DNA of 64,000 nt from Puccinellia tenuiflora (taxonomy: Eukaryota > Streptophyta > Magnoliopsida > Poales > Poaceae): positions 1,271,489 through 1,335,488 of the forward strand of contig QRDG01000524.1 of NCBI GenBank assembly GCA_012064385.1. The letters run 5' to 3'. A program made the position numbers and the translations under genes. The notes below the pieces were generated by a model that was not told the origin of the DNA, did no database searches, and saw only the letters and a program-made list of their open reading frames with translations. Positions within the stretch are counted from its first letter, which is position 1; every line of letters begins with the position of its first letter. Positions 22,800 to 34,653 of the stretch are shown one piece after another.

Positions 22800-23995
22800 T
22801 GATACGTCCATTTTGCATCACAATTTTATATCGTAATTTACTGTTAATCATGGATATATTTCATATTAGAATTCAATACTTATGTTATTTTATCTTATTT
22901 TGCATGATTTATTATCGTTGGTGATTTGACCGTCGGAGCCCGGAATCAGCTGGAAAAAGCACTGTCAAGATACTGAACTTCTGCAATTTCAGAAATTCCG
23001 CAAAAATTCAGAGATTAATATTTCGCCAGAAGACGAGGGGAGCCAGAAGGGCGACCTGAGGGAGGCCACTGGGTGGCCAGGCGCCACCCAGGCGTGGCCC
23101 CACCCTTGGTCATGCCTGGGTCCCACCTGGAGGCCCAGTGCCACCTCCGGCTTCCCCCTTTTGCGTATATGATCCCTTTGACCTAAAAATTACGAGGGAC
23201 GCTTCGAAGAAATATTCCGCCGCCGCCTCGGTGGCGGAAACCACAGAGAGAGAAAAGCTCTCCGGCAGGGAGAAATCTGCAGGGGAAATCGTCGCCATCG
23301 TCATCGCCATCACCACGGGCTTCATCGGGATCGTCATAAACATCATCCACACCGATAGCACCATCATCTCCACAGCTCCAGTTCGTTTCGCTGTTGCATC
23401 TAGGGTTATACTTGTTGTAGTTCATTGGGATCACTTTTCCGGTGCTGATTGCCCTGTGTAGTTGATGCTATTGAGTTTTATCGGTGAAATACTTTTATGA
23501 CTAGATTGATATTCATCCATTTATCACCTCTGATCATGATCCATATGATGTCTCGTGAGTAGTTCGTTTAGTTCTTGAGGACATGGGAAAGTCTCGTTGC
23601 AAGTAGTGGAATTATGCTGAGTAGTATTTAATGGTTTGATATTTAAGTTGTGGTGCTAGTCTTCTAGTGGTGTTGTGTGAACGTCGACTACATGACACTT
23701 CACCTTTATGGGCCTAGGGGAATGCATCATGTATTTAGTTTGCTTGTGTGGTGGTTGCTGGAATGACAGAAACCTAAACCCCCACTGGTAAACTAGTGCA
23801 TGAGGGAGTGTAGGATCTCAGAGTTTAAGGTTGTGGTTAGTTCATTCTTAAATACTTCCTTGCATTTGCAGATGCTTGTAGGGAAGTGTAACAAGTGTGT
23901 ACTAGTCCAAGTAAGGGCGGTTCATTAGCATAGGTTTACCCACACAACACTTAGCAAAAGTACTACGATAGATCCCCTATACTTGTGGGTCATCA
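22800..23995 (+). repeat. 3' LTR of the plus-strand Athila-type element
   Basis: Begins TGATACGTCCATTTTGCATCA and ends CTTGTGGGTCATCA, the usual ends of this group in Triticeae; length 1,196 bp. It is preceded by a polypurine tract and followed directly by gag sequence of a different element with no primer-binding site, so it is a 3' LTR whose element landed in that gag. The 5' half has a GC-rich block of 'ccacctgg' motifs (23060-23160). Confidence 0.8.
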
Positions 23996-25551
23996 ATACC
24001 TAAAAATGAGCTCATGGATATTTTTTATAATGGACTAACAGATGAATCTAGGACATACCTGGATAGTTGTGTGCTAGTTGTGTTTTCAAGAAAAGGACTT
24101 TGAATGAATCTCAAGAATTATTGGCTAAAATAAGCCAGAATCATGATGATTGGTCTACACCTGAGCCGCCACCGACACCCCTACCAATGCCGACTCCGAC
24201 ATCAAAGAAAAGGGGTATGCACGTGCTTAATTCTGAAACTATGCAGGAAGTGAAGAAATCTCTTAAGGAGAAAGGTATTAAAGCTAAAGAATTAAAAAAA
24301 ATGTACCATCTATTGAAGAATTATGTGAACCGTTGTGAAGCAAAATCATTTCAATACGAAAGTTGAAAATCAATTGCTAGAAAATTCTTATATTATTTAA
24401 AATTTGCATGATGTTTTAGAAAGAACTGCTAATGATGTTAAAGGAATTATCAAGCATTTTATCATGGTTCAAACTCAACTTGAACAAATTACTAAAGTAC
24501 AAAAGGATTTGCTTGCTGAAACCTTTAAAAAGGATGATAAACATGCTTTTGGTATTGCAACTAGAGGTGGTGCTTCTACTTAGTATCCTTTGTATCCTGA
24601 GGGACATCCTAAAAGAATTGAACAAGATTCCCAATTAGCTGAAAACAATGTTGGTAGCTCTTCTAAAAAGAAGAAGAAAAAGAAACATAAAAGAGCTATA
24701 GAATCTGAAGAACCTAGTAATGATAAAGAACCTGAGCAAAACCCGAATGATATATCTATTTCTGATGCTGAAACTCAAGATGGTAATGAACCTGTTAATG
24801 ATATTAATAAAGGAAATGATCCTAATAAGGAAGAAATGGATGAAGAACCTGAAAAACTTCCTAAACATAGGAAGTATAATAAGGAAGAACTTGTTGCTAG
24901 CAGGCACGGTAGTGAAAGAGAACCTTGGGTGCAAAAACCTATGCCTTTCCCTAATAAGAAGTATAAATCAAAAGAGGAGGAACATTATAATAAATTTTCT
25001 GATTGGATGAAACCTCTCTTTTTGCAAATTCCTTTTTCTAATGATATTGTTTCTAACAAAAGGAAAATTCCTAATGAGGAAATTTCCACTATGCTTGCTA
25101 ATTATTCTTTTAATGGAAAAATCCCAAAGAAGCTCGGAGACCCAGGCATACCAACTATTCCTTTCTCAATTAAGAATAATTATGTTAGAACTGCTTTATG
25201 TGATCTTGGTTCAAAGTGAGTGTTATGCCCTTTTCTCTTTATAAAAGGCTTTATTTGGAAAAACGGATACCCACTGATATTTCTTTACAAAAGGCTAATA
25301 AATCAACTGCTGTCCCTATTGGTATTTGTGAGGATGTTCCTGTTCAAGTGACTAATAATTGTCTTACCTTAACTGATTTTGTTGTGCTTGATATGTCTGC
25401 AGATGACAATATGTCTATTATTCTTGGGAGAACTTTTCTAAATACTGCAGGGGCTGTTATTGACTGCAACAAAGGGAAGGTTACTTTTAATGTCAATGAC
25501 AAAGAGCACACGGTTTATTTTCCAAAGAGGTTGTCAAGGCTTATGGTCTAA
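23996..25551 (+). pseudogene. Athila-type gag-protease remnant
   Basis: Begins inside gag (ELMDIFYNGL...ESRTYLDS) and continues through lysine-rich, proline-rich linker frames with frame changes at about 24080, 24370 and 24580. A 209-codon frame (24590-25219) follows, then a protease-like segment with CDLGS at the frame break near 25205-25219 and SVMPFSLYKRLYL, VVLDMSADDN and ILGRTFLNT in 25216-25551. The D-L-G triad corresponds to the retropepsin active site. No RT, RNase H or integrase follows before the next LTR at 25626. Confidence 0.75.
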
Positions 25552-25625
25552 ATTCCATTGCAAATTTTAAAACCATCAAGATTGGAGATATTGATTGACC
25601 CATATATGATCATCACAAGGAATAT

Positions 25626-26388
25626 TGATACGTCCCAGACGTATCTATAATTTTTGATGTTCCATGCTTGATTATATATCAGTGCCACATGTTTTTATAA
25701 TGTTTTTATATCAATTTGGCATGTCTTTTTGTTTCAGAAAAGTTGTTCGGGGAAATTTCTCGGAATCAGCTGGAAATTTACGTGAATTATTATCATGAGG
25801 AAACAAGGACAGAGCCAGGAGGACACCTTCAGGGGGACCCACAGGGGACAGACGCCCCCCAGGCACGACCATGGGCTTGGCCGCACGTGGGCCCCACCTG
25901 GCACCCTCCAACGTCGTCTCGAGTTGCCCTTTCGCCTATAAATTGTCTTCGACATGGAAACCCTCGACACCCGATCATATTTTCCAGAAAACGTCCAAGG
26001 CCGCCGCCGTCGCCAACCCTAGATCGGGAGGGTTCTGAAGCTCTTCCCGGCACCCTGCCGGAGGGGGGAATCATCACCGGAGGCAACACCACCATGCCAG
26101 CCTCCGGAGTGATGTGTGAGTAGTCCACCACGGGACTACGGGTCCATGGCAGTAGCTAGATGGTTGTCTCTCCTCCTTGTACTCCATTGTTTAGATTGTG
26201 AGATGCCTATCATGATAAAGATCATATTATGTGTAATTGCTACATGATGTGTTTGCATGGATCCGATGAATTGTGGAAATCATTACTCTTGTTCATCTAT
26301 GTGTTATGTTTTATCTATGTGTTTGCATGGATCCGATGAATTGTGGAAATCATTACTCTTGTTCATCTATGTGTTTGCAAACATCTAA
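25626..26388 (+). repeat. Truncated Athila-type LTR with an internal 70-bp tandem duplication
   Basis: Starts TGATACGTCCCAGACGTATCTATAA, follows the layout of the LTR at 29923-31522 (same orientation as plus), and stops at about 26388 where minus-strand internal sequence of another element begins. A 70-bp unit starting 'gtgtttgcatggatccgatg' occurs at 26249-26318 and again at 26319-26375. Confidence 0.75.
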
Positions 26389-27799
26389 TAATAACCGGTA
26401 ACAGAATAACATAAGACATTTACCGGTCATAACCATAAAAACTCTACACCGTATCCCTTGCTGACCAAACAATTATTTTGATGGAAAGATTAGCACTATG
26501 AGTTAACAACTGTGAAAAACCACACAATTTCAAGCTTTCAACCATATTTCTTTACTAATCAATTACACTCAAATAACCAGCAAGTTTAAGCATTCAACTT
26601 AACATCTCAAAACAATTGAGAAGCATCAAGTATCCACACCATGATCTACAAAACTATGCAGGCTTTTCATTTTATTCTATCATCACACAAACAGCATTTT
26701 GTCGCATTGACAATTCAAGCAATTTTTCGACAACAACTCTCCAACAAGTATAAGTGAAGAACAAGAGAGTTTAACTTAACAACTAGCAGCTCTAAACAAG
26801 ATAAAATCTAAAAGCGAGAGCTTACTAGAAAACAGACAGTAGCTAAGAATACTCAAAAAGATATAAGCGAAGCAAAGGAGTATTCAAACAAAAAAGCGGA
26901 GCGTGTCTCTCTCCCACACAAATAAAGCTAGGATCCAACAAAGATATGACTAGAAAACAAACTAACAAAACTTAAAGTAAAAAGACGCTCCAAGCATAGC
27001 ACATAATATGTAAAGTGATAAAAACGAAGTTCAACGAAGACGACCTTATGATAGTCGATGAAGATGAGGGGATGCCTTGGGCATCCCCAAGCTTTGACTC
27101 TTGATATTTCTTGATATCCAGAGGGCGTGCCATGGGGGCATCCCCAATCTTGAGCTTTGATCCATCCTCGATTTCTTCATATTCCTCTCCTTTGGAACTT
27201 AAAAACTCACTTCACACAAAACTTCTCATAATTTGATTAGAGGGTTAGTGCTCATAAATTAAAATTCACATGTGTTCAACTCATGACAAATTGCAAACCA
27301 ACTTCATTATACATTAGCTACTGTTTACTAAGCCACAATGTGGCACTCTACCCTAGAGTATCACATATGACGATGGTAAAGAGACAAATGCAAAATAAAA
27401 GCAGAATCTATCAAAATTTGAACAGTCTGTAAAGATCAAATTTTTCGAGGCACTTCTGCAGCTCAAATAAAAAAACTTAAAACTAACGAAGGATAGGTAA
27501 AAGCATCAGGCTTTCTGTGAAAAATTATCAGAAAAATATAAAATTCTGTAGATTTTAGGATTTTTGTGTAACGGGCGCACAGAATCTGTTTTTGGACAGC
27601 AACACAATGCCTCGCACTTTCAATGCATTAGAGGCTAAACTTGGCATAAAAAACCAAAAGAAAAATATACAATGAAGTTTCTAAAGAGGTAATAAATTCA
27701 TGACTCAAGAAAATAAAAAACTAACTGAAAATAAAAGATGGGTTGCCTCCCAACAAGCGCTTTTCTTTAACGCCTTTTAGCTAGGCGCAATGCCAAATA

Positions 27800-28569
27800 T
27801 CAAGTTTTTTCGGAGGCCTTTGCAACATCAAGAGCATATCTTGACCTTATGATTGATTCAAAAGGAAACTCCTTTCTCTTCCTAGGGAAGTGTTCCATCC
27901 CTTTTTTAAGGGGGAACTGAAACCTTATATTTCCCTTTTTCATATCAATAATAGCACCAATAGTTCTCAAAAAGGTCTTCCCAAAATAATAGGACAAGAA
28001 GCATTGCAATCAATATCCATAAAATCAACCGAAACATAATTATCATTAACAACTATAAGGACATCATCAACTCTACCCAAAGGTTTCTTTTTAGAAGAAT
28101 CAGCAAGATGAACATTTAAATAGCACTCTTCCAAAGGATTTAAATCAAGCATATTATAGAAACTCTTAGGCATAACAGAAACACTTGCACCAAGATCACA
28201 TAAAGCATTGAAATCAAAGTCATTTATTTTCATCTTAATAGTGGGTTCCCAACCATCTTCTAACTTCCTAGGGATAGAGGTTTCAAGCTTTAGTTTTTCT
28301 TCCCTAGCCTTGATAAGAGCATAGGTAATGTGTTTGGTAAAGGCAAGATTTATTTTACTAGCGTCCGGTGTCTTAGCAAGTTTTTGTAGGAACTTAATGA
28401 CTTGAGTAAGATTGCAATTATCAAAATCAATTTCATCATCTTTAAACAAACTAGGAGGATCCTCTTTAGTGGTTTGGATAGTATAAACTTTAACAGTTTT
28501 CCTATTCATTTCAGCAATTCTAGCTTCTTCAGCCTCTCTAGCCCACCTAGCTTTCAAGAGAGCCATCAT
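27800..28569 (-). pseudogene. A2 protease region
   Basis: A 200-codon frame (28569-27967) has an acidic N-terminal part, then LCDLGASVSVMPKSFY and ILGRPF, the retropepsin active-site and flap-end motifs of Athila-type elements. A one-base change near 27970-28009 moves the frame to a second ORF (28009-27800, KTFLRTIGAIIDMKKGNI). The segment then stops and is followed by a conserved short motif before non-coding DNA, instead of by RT. Confidence 0.75.
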
Positions 28570-29073
28570 CCTTTCATTTTCATTAATTTGAACAGAGATA
28601 GCATTTAAAGATTCAGTATGTTTGTTGGAGTGGTTCTAATTTTCAAAATTTCAACATCATGAGCAAGAACGTCTACTTTAGAGACTAGACTATCCAGTTT
28701 TTCCAACTTCTCTTCAACAGTTTTGTTAAAAGCTTTTTGCGAAGTGATAAATTACTTTAAAACATTTTCAAGTTCAGAGGACACATTCTTATTAGGATTA
28801 TAAGAATTATCATAAAAGTTGCCATTATTGGGAGGATAAGGCTTATAGTTGCTACTACCAAAATTATTTCGATAAAGCATTATTGTTGAAGTTGTTTCTA
28901 TTAAGAAAATTAACATCAACTTGATCCTTTTCTTGGGAAATTAATGAAGCAAGTGGAACATTATTAGGATCAATATTATAATAATTGGTAGCAAGCATAG
29001 ACATAATCATATCAACCTTATCACTCAAAGAGGAGATTTCCTCGACAGAATTTACCTTCTTACCACTTGGAGC

Positions 29074-29730
29074 TCATTCGGTGTGCCATTGTGAATAATT
29101 TGTCATCATCTCATCCAAGAGTTTAGTTGCTGCACCTAATGTTGTGGACATGAAGGTGCCTCCCACGGCCGAGTCCAAAAGGTTCCTTGAAGAAAAATTC
29201 AAACCTGCATAAAAAGTTTGGATAACCATCCACATAGTTAATCCATGCGTGGGACAATTCTTAACCATAGATTTCATTCTCTCCCAAGCTTGAGCAACAT
29301 GTTCATTATCAAATTGTCTAAAGTTCATAATGTTACTCCTTAGTTGTATGATTTTAGCAGGTGGATAATATTTTCCAATAAAAGCATCTTTGCATTTAAT
29401 CCAAGAATCAATGCTATTTTTAGGCAAAGACAATAACCATTCTTTTGCTCTCCCTCTCAAAGAGAAAGGGAAAAGTTTCAGTTTTATGATGTCACTTTCT
29501 ACCTCTTTATACTTTTTCATATCACATAACTCAAAAAAGTTATTTAAATGAGAGGCGGCATCATCAGTACTAGCACCAGAAAATTGCTCTTTCGTAACAA
29601 GATTTAGCAAGGCAGGTTTAATTTCATAAGATTCCGCTTTAGTAGCGGGTAGAGCAATTGGAGAGCATATGAAATCATTGTTATTAGTGCTATTAAATTC
29701 ACACAACTTTGTGTTTTCAGTAGAAGACAT
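29074..29730 (-). pseudogene. A2 gag (Retrotrans_gag)
   Basis: The likely start is the ATG at 29730 (MSSTENTKL); the open frame extends further upstream but through the primer-binding region. Residues about 45-210 hold the gag core (FSGASTDDAASHLNNFFELC, LRGRAKEWLLSLP, AQAWERMKSMVKNCPTHG, FYAGL). A stop at 29074 follows QWHTE, and gag continues in broken frames to about 28600. Gag forms the particle in which reverse transcription takes place. Confidence 0.82.
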
Positions 29731-29894
29731 AACGATAAGATAAAATAACAAGACAGGAATAAAGACTACACTAATTTTTTGGGGTTTTAAAATTTTGAAA
29801 CAGGAAAATAAACTAAACAAGATATAAAGCAAGCAAGACAAAAACAAAGTAAAGAGATTGAGAGTATGAGACTCCCCTTGCTGTAGCTCCAAAG

Positions 29895-29912
29895 TCCCCG
29901 GCAACGGCGCCA
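29895..29912 (-). other. Primer-binding site of A2 (tRNA-Asp type)
   Basis: On the minus strand TGGCGCCGTTGCCGGGGA, complementary to the 3' end of plant tRNA-Asp. It lies 11 bases inside the LTR end and shows that the element reads leftwards. Confidence 0.9.
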
Positions 29913-29922
29913 GAAAAGAGCT

Positions 29923-31522
29923 TGCTGCTATATTAAAATAAGTTTGGTGGTGCCCCAAGCGAAGGCGGAATTGTAGCTAGTAGCAGTTTTCCCTCGTTTA
30001 ACGAACCGAGGTTTATCGAACCAGTAGGACTTTGAAATCAACAACGAGGTGAATGTTGAAGATCTTTGGCGCTTGACCTTCAACAAACGTGGACCTGCAC
30101 ACACTCAACCAAAATACTTTGCCCCCAACGGCGGAAAGGTTGTCAATCTTTCCGGTCTCGCAGAAAACAAAGCGGTTAATTGTATGATGAAATAGATGAA
30201 ATATGAAAAGTGACCAGAGGAATAATGATAATTAAAAGCAAGTAAATGAGGTTGTAAACAATGTAAAAAGATGGACCGGGGGCCATGGGTTCACTAGTGG
30301 AGTCTTTCAAGTAAATAAAATATGCATGTGATGGGTGAACGAATTACAGCTAGGCAATTGACAAGATCATGACACAAACCCAATTTAGCTATGACAAAAA
30401 GGACATGATAATATTTATGGAGGCATCATGACAAGGAACAAAGACCGTTGAGTCCAACTGCGTCTTTGTCTAAAAAGTCCACCGTGGGATCGCTATCCAG
30501 CCTGTCACCCAACGTTATTAAGTTGTAAGCAATAGACAATTGCATTAAGTAAAGTGCATGAAGTAAGCAATAATAATATCAAAATAGACATTAACACCGC
30601 TGTTTTACCCTTAGTAGCAACAGCACACCCTCACCCTTAGACGTTTCTATCACTCGTGCCCAGGAACAAAAGGGGGCATGAACCCACTATCTAGCATAAA
30701 TACCCTCTCTTGGAGATACACACAATCACTTGGCCAAAGTAACTACGCACATTGGAGAGCATGAAAGAACATAAATTACTCATATAAGAATAATGCACAA
30801 TCTGAACATAACTTCATAATCCATCGGATCCCAGCAAACACATCACATAGCATTACAATAATCGATCTTGATCATGTTAGGCAGCTCACAAGATCATAAG
30901 ACATGAAGCACAAGAGAGAGAGACTACCAACTAGCTACTGCCATGGACCCGTAGTCCAAGGTGAGACTACTCACAAATCATCCCGGAGGAAGGCATGACG
31001 ATGAAGAGCCCTCCGGGGTCGATCTCCCCTCCGGCAGAGTGCCGGGATCAGCTTCAGATTGGACCCCGAACTAGGGTTTTCGGTGACAGCGCGTCGGAGT
31101 CGAGTTTCTGGAAAATAATCGCCGCCTCGACGTTTTTAGGTTAAAAGGGATTTTATAGGCGTCGGAGGGGGCCAAGGGGACGCCCCAGGAGCAGGGGCGG
31201 GTTCCACCTGCGGGTCTAGGTGGGGCCGTAGCAGCAGGCCGCCCCTGCCCTGTGGGTGGCCCCCCAGGCTGCCCTTTGGTCCACATGTGTCTTCTGTCGC
31301 ATAAAAAATCTCCGTAAATTTTGGTGCAATTCCGAGAATATTTCCAGAAGTAAATTTTTGAAACAAAAAACAGCAAAAACAGGGAACTGGCACTTGGCAT
31401 CTTGTCAATAGGTTAGTCCGACAAAATGCATAAAAATGATATAAATGACAGTAAAACATGTGACAATATCACAAAACTAGTATGGATCACTCAAAAATTA
31501 TAGATACGTTTGAGACGTATCA
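29923..31522 (-). repeat. 5' LTR of A2
   Basis: On the minus strand the LTR starts TGATACGTCTCAAACGTATC (31522) and ends ...TTAATATAGCAGCA (29923), 1,600 bp. It is the best-preserved LTR of this family in the window and defines the ends of the fragments at 16984-17948 and 25626-26388. Confidence 0.85.
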
Positions 31523-32853
31523 GTCGGCGATAGGTTGGTACGTCCTGCATAGCAAAGTGACGGATACCAACATTGTTGCATAGTAAATCAAAATCATTAC
31601 CTATCCTAAGCCTATTGATTGTTGAAGGACAAGCCCACTTGGTTGTCCTCATCTCGCACTCATTAAGAATATTGAATCTGTGCGCTTGGTTCTTCTCATA
31701 AAATGAGTTCTATACACTTTTGGTCCCACAATTTGCACGGCGGGAGCAGATTAGTCCCACATCTTGCAAAGAGTGCAAAACTAGTCCCACAACTTGCATA
31801 GCTGGGACTAATTAGTCAATTTCACTGAATTTCACCTTTTTGACAAAATTTGAATTGGATGCACGCTTTTCCGGAAAACCTCTCAGACTCTCGCTAACCC
31901 CACTAACCCGAAAACTTGACATGTGGCATTGTAATTTATATGAAAAGACCCTATATATATTTTTCTCTGGCATATGCGACCTGGGTGATGTCTTACATGC
32001 ACTCCAAGTTCGTCCTTCCTGCACTCCAAGTTCTGAGAGCTTCTCTGCAAAAGCGTGTAGAACTTCAGTCCCACAATTTGCATAACCATGTTGTACGTGG
32101 CCGGTCAGCGAAACCACCTTCCTGCACTCCAAGTTCTACACGATAAGGTCACGACATCGAGGATTTACTGTGCACTAAAGTCTTGCACGGTGTGTAGTGG
32201 CATGGGCGACAATGTTCACGGCGACGTACAACATGGTGTGCTCAACAACGTGCGGTTCCCATTGATTTCCTGTATGTCATGGCCGCAGGGACTGTGGTGG
32301 GCAGCGCCGACAGAGTCCGCAATGGCATTGTAGGCGCGCATGTCTGCTAGACCGTGGCAGGCAAGGCAGCTCGCAATGGTTCAATGTGGATTGAGATAAA
32401 ATAGTAACGTCCTACCGTACATCACAGTGCGAGCTGAACCTTTAGATGTGAGTTTGAATCCTGTCTCAGCGCATTTAGTTTTAAATATTTCTATAGCTAC
32501 TGACAGGTGGGACCTGATGTAAGACAACACCCAGGTCACATATGTCAGAGAAAATATATAAGGGTCTTTTCGCAACACGTTCATCTAATCCAAATTTGGT
32601 CAAAAATGGTGAAATTCGGTGAAATTGGACTAATTAGTCACGGCTATGCAAGTTGTGGGACTAATTTTACACTCTTTACAAGATGTGGGACTAATCTGCT
32701 CCTACTGTGCAAGTTGTGGGACCAAAATTGTATATACCTCTCATAAAATTTGATACCTAAGAATTTTTCTTTGTTGGTTGTCTTCTTGATGATTTGGCTA
32801 GATTGACTAGCACTAGCGGTGGCATTAGCACGAGTGCGACTCCTTGTGTTCAA
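31523..32853 (-). pseudogene. Athila ORF1-like ORF, interrupted by a Mutator-like element and truncated by A2
   Basis: The ORF starts at the ATG at 32853 (MNTRSRTRANATASAS). It reads to the Mutator-like target duplication (32749-32739), and the same frame resumes at 31693 and stays open to the A2 junction at 31523, where it reads V-P-T-Y-R-R. The basic N-terminus and this tyrosine-containing motif resemble the 'Arabidopsis retrotransposon ORF-1' (PF03078) family of Athila elements. That assignment is from recall. The visible part is about 95 codons; the rest would lie beyond the A2 insertion. Confidence 0.5.
31705..32738. mobile_element. Non-autonomous Mutator-like element with 11-bp target duplication
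   Basis: A perfect 11-bp repeat TCTCATAAAAT flanks it (31694-31704 and 32739-32749). The terminal inverted repeats are long: the first 170 bp ('tggtcccacaa...agattagtcccacatcttgcaaagagtg') pair with the last 170 bp, and a further inner block ('gacctgggtgatgtcttacat' / 'atgtaagacaacacccaggtc') also pairs. The 500-bp centre has no transposase; it contains the phrase 'cctgcactccaagttct' three times and GC-richer sequence that might be captured host DNA. Length 1,034 bp. Confidence 0.88.
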
Positions 32854-33214
32854 CTAAAATAAGTTAAAACTAGTAAGCATTGGTTCATATAATATAAGCA
32901 ATGTGATTCCTATATGATAATGGTGGTAGAACTCTCTCTAAACACTTAACAAAGCATGCTCAAATAGATCAACACTAGGTATGAGACATACACCTTAGAT
33001 TGATAATAAAACATATTTGAAGCAATCTTTGCAAAAAGTAATTGGTGGATTGGAGGAGAAACATATCTTGGATCGTTGGTGTGCGAGAAATTGAACCAAA
33101 GATGCACGATCAAAAAGATCTCACTAGGGTTTCTTGGTGGTTTGGAGGTGGAATAAGTAGAAGAAAAAAATTCTGAATTGAGATTCAAAGAGTAAGGTGC
33201 ATATGACCTGCAAA

Positions 33215-33460
33215 ACGGGTCGGTACAGTGGCAAGTACGATCGGTGCGACCGTACCGGTTTTCGTTACGCCTTTCATTGCCTAGTGCCTCCGGTACGGTG
33301 GCTGGTACGGTGGCTTGCCACCGTACCACCACTCGTGAAAGTCTCTGTCTATTTCGGTGCGGTGAAACTCTCGCGATTTCGCTTCCGTACCGAGCAATGC
33401 CGAATACAGTACGGTGGCTGGTACAGTGACCTGCCACCGTACCGGTGGTCGTTAAGTTCC
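33215..33460. repeat. Palindromic GGTACGGTGGC / GCCACCGTACC repeats
   Basis: Inverted copies of GGTACGGTGGC and GCCACCGTACC recur at least three times in 250 bp inside A3. A related block is present in the A3 LTR at 36895-36950. The ORFs across it are produced by the repeats and are not called. Confidence 0.7.
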
Positions 33461-33733
33461 ACTGATACCTCCAAAAATTGCATTTCGTTGGATTTTTTCT
33501 AAGGACCTGAAAATTCAGACTCACATATATTTTGCATATAAGAATTTCAGAGACATTGGAAGTACTTAGGATAATAGCAAAAATGAAATAAAAATTTCTC
33601 CTCCTTTGTGTCTTTAAGCACTTTTCAAAACTAAAACTAAAACTAAACGAAACATAAAAAATAAAAACTTGTTTGCATGGGTTGCCTCCCATGAAGCACT
33701 TTTTTCGGTCGCGTAGCTCGACCGTGATGATGA

Positions 33734-34417
33734 TCAACTAGGTTTAGATAATTGTGTACCCATTCCAAAGTAGTTTGCCTTCAAAGTGATGATCCCGTTG
33801 TCGAAGACCTTCAGTTTCATTTTCTTGGGGAAATGAACAACAAAAGGATCTCGCGAGGGTAATTCAATCCTCACGTTCCCTTCATGAAGATTTATCAAAT
33901 CTTTAATAGTTCTTAAAAAAAGGTCTTCCAAGTATAATTGGTGCTATTGGATCTTCAGGCATGTCTAATATAACAAGATCAAGTAGTGCTGGACTTCCTT
34001 TAATTTGCACTACAATATTTCTTTAATTCCTACAGCTTGTTTAAAGGTTGAATCAGCAAGGTGAAGCTTAAGTTCAGTTATATTGTAGCTACCCAAATTC
34101 AACTTATCAAAAAGGCTCTTAGCAATCGTTGAAACACTTGCACCAAGATCACAAAGTGCAACTATCTCATTGACACCTAAGTTAATTTTAATAGTTGGTT
34201 CAAATATATCTTCTAATTTAGCTGGTAACTTCTTAGATAATGTAGCATACTCAACTTCTAATTCTCGTACCTTATAAGAAACTTGATTAATAAACTCTTT
34301 GTAAGCTGCCTCGTTACCTCCTTCAATTGATGGGTCTTTCATGATTACCATTTTCATGAGGTCTTCCACATTATAGTCTGGTGTTGGAGCATTGTTGTAA
34401 TCCATCTCTTCAGTCAT
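33734..34417 (-). pseudogene. A3 protease region
   Basis: Two frames (34417-34010 and 33931-33734) together give the Athila-type protease: LCDLGASVSTIAKSLFDKL, then LHLADSTFKQ, a frameshift at about 33920-34010, and FLRTIKDLINLHEGNVRIELP. The stop is at about 33734. As in A2, a short conserved motif and non-coding DNA follow where RT would be expected. Confidence 0.75.
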
Positions 34418-34653
34418 GTCATCTTATTTAGTGCTTCTCATCATCTTCAAGTCTACGACTAGATTAGGCTCCGGTTTTACTGCAATTTTGCTAGAATCAA
34501 AGTTTGACTCTCAGCAATCTTGGCCATTTGTAACTCCACAGTCTTAGTTCTTTCTTGGAGTCCCTGCAAATAATTTTTCATTGTACTAACTTTCTGGGTT
34601 AGTTGACAAAGTCTATTATCATGATTCTCAACCATTTTATAAAAAGCATTGTT

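Larger units (their letters stand above)
26389..31522 (-). mobile_element. Minus-strand Athila-type element A2, gag-protease only, lacking its 3' LTR
   Basis: On the minus strand the order is 5' LTR (31522-29923), a tRNA-Asp-type primer-binding site (29912-29895), gag, protease, then 1.4 kb of non-coding sequence reaching 26389. That last part contains 'aagcttggggatgcccaaggc' (reverse of about 27072-27095), a motif typical before the 3' LTR. No RT, RNase H or integrase is present, and there is no 3' LTR. A2 interrupts the 3' ORF of element A3 at 31523. The order suggests a non-autonomous lineage mobilised in trans. Confidence 0.78.

Noticed and set aside
29895..29912. tRNA-Asp gene fragment
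   Set aside because: Only the 18 bases complementary to a tRNA 3' end are present, next to an LTR; it is a primer-binding site.
33197..33502. Plus-strand ORFs in A3
   Set aside because: They fall in palindromic non-coding sequence between protease and the 3' ORF, opposite to the element's reading direction.
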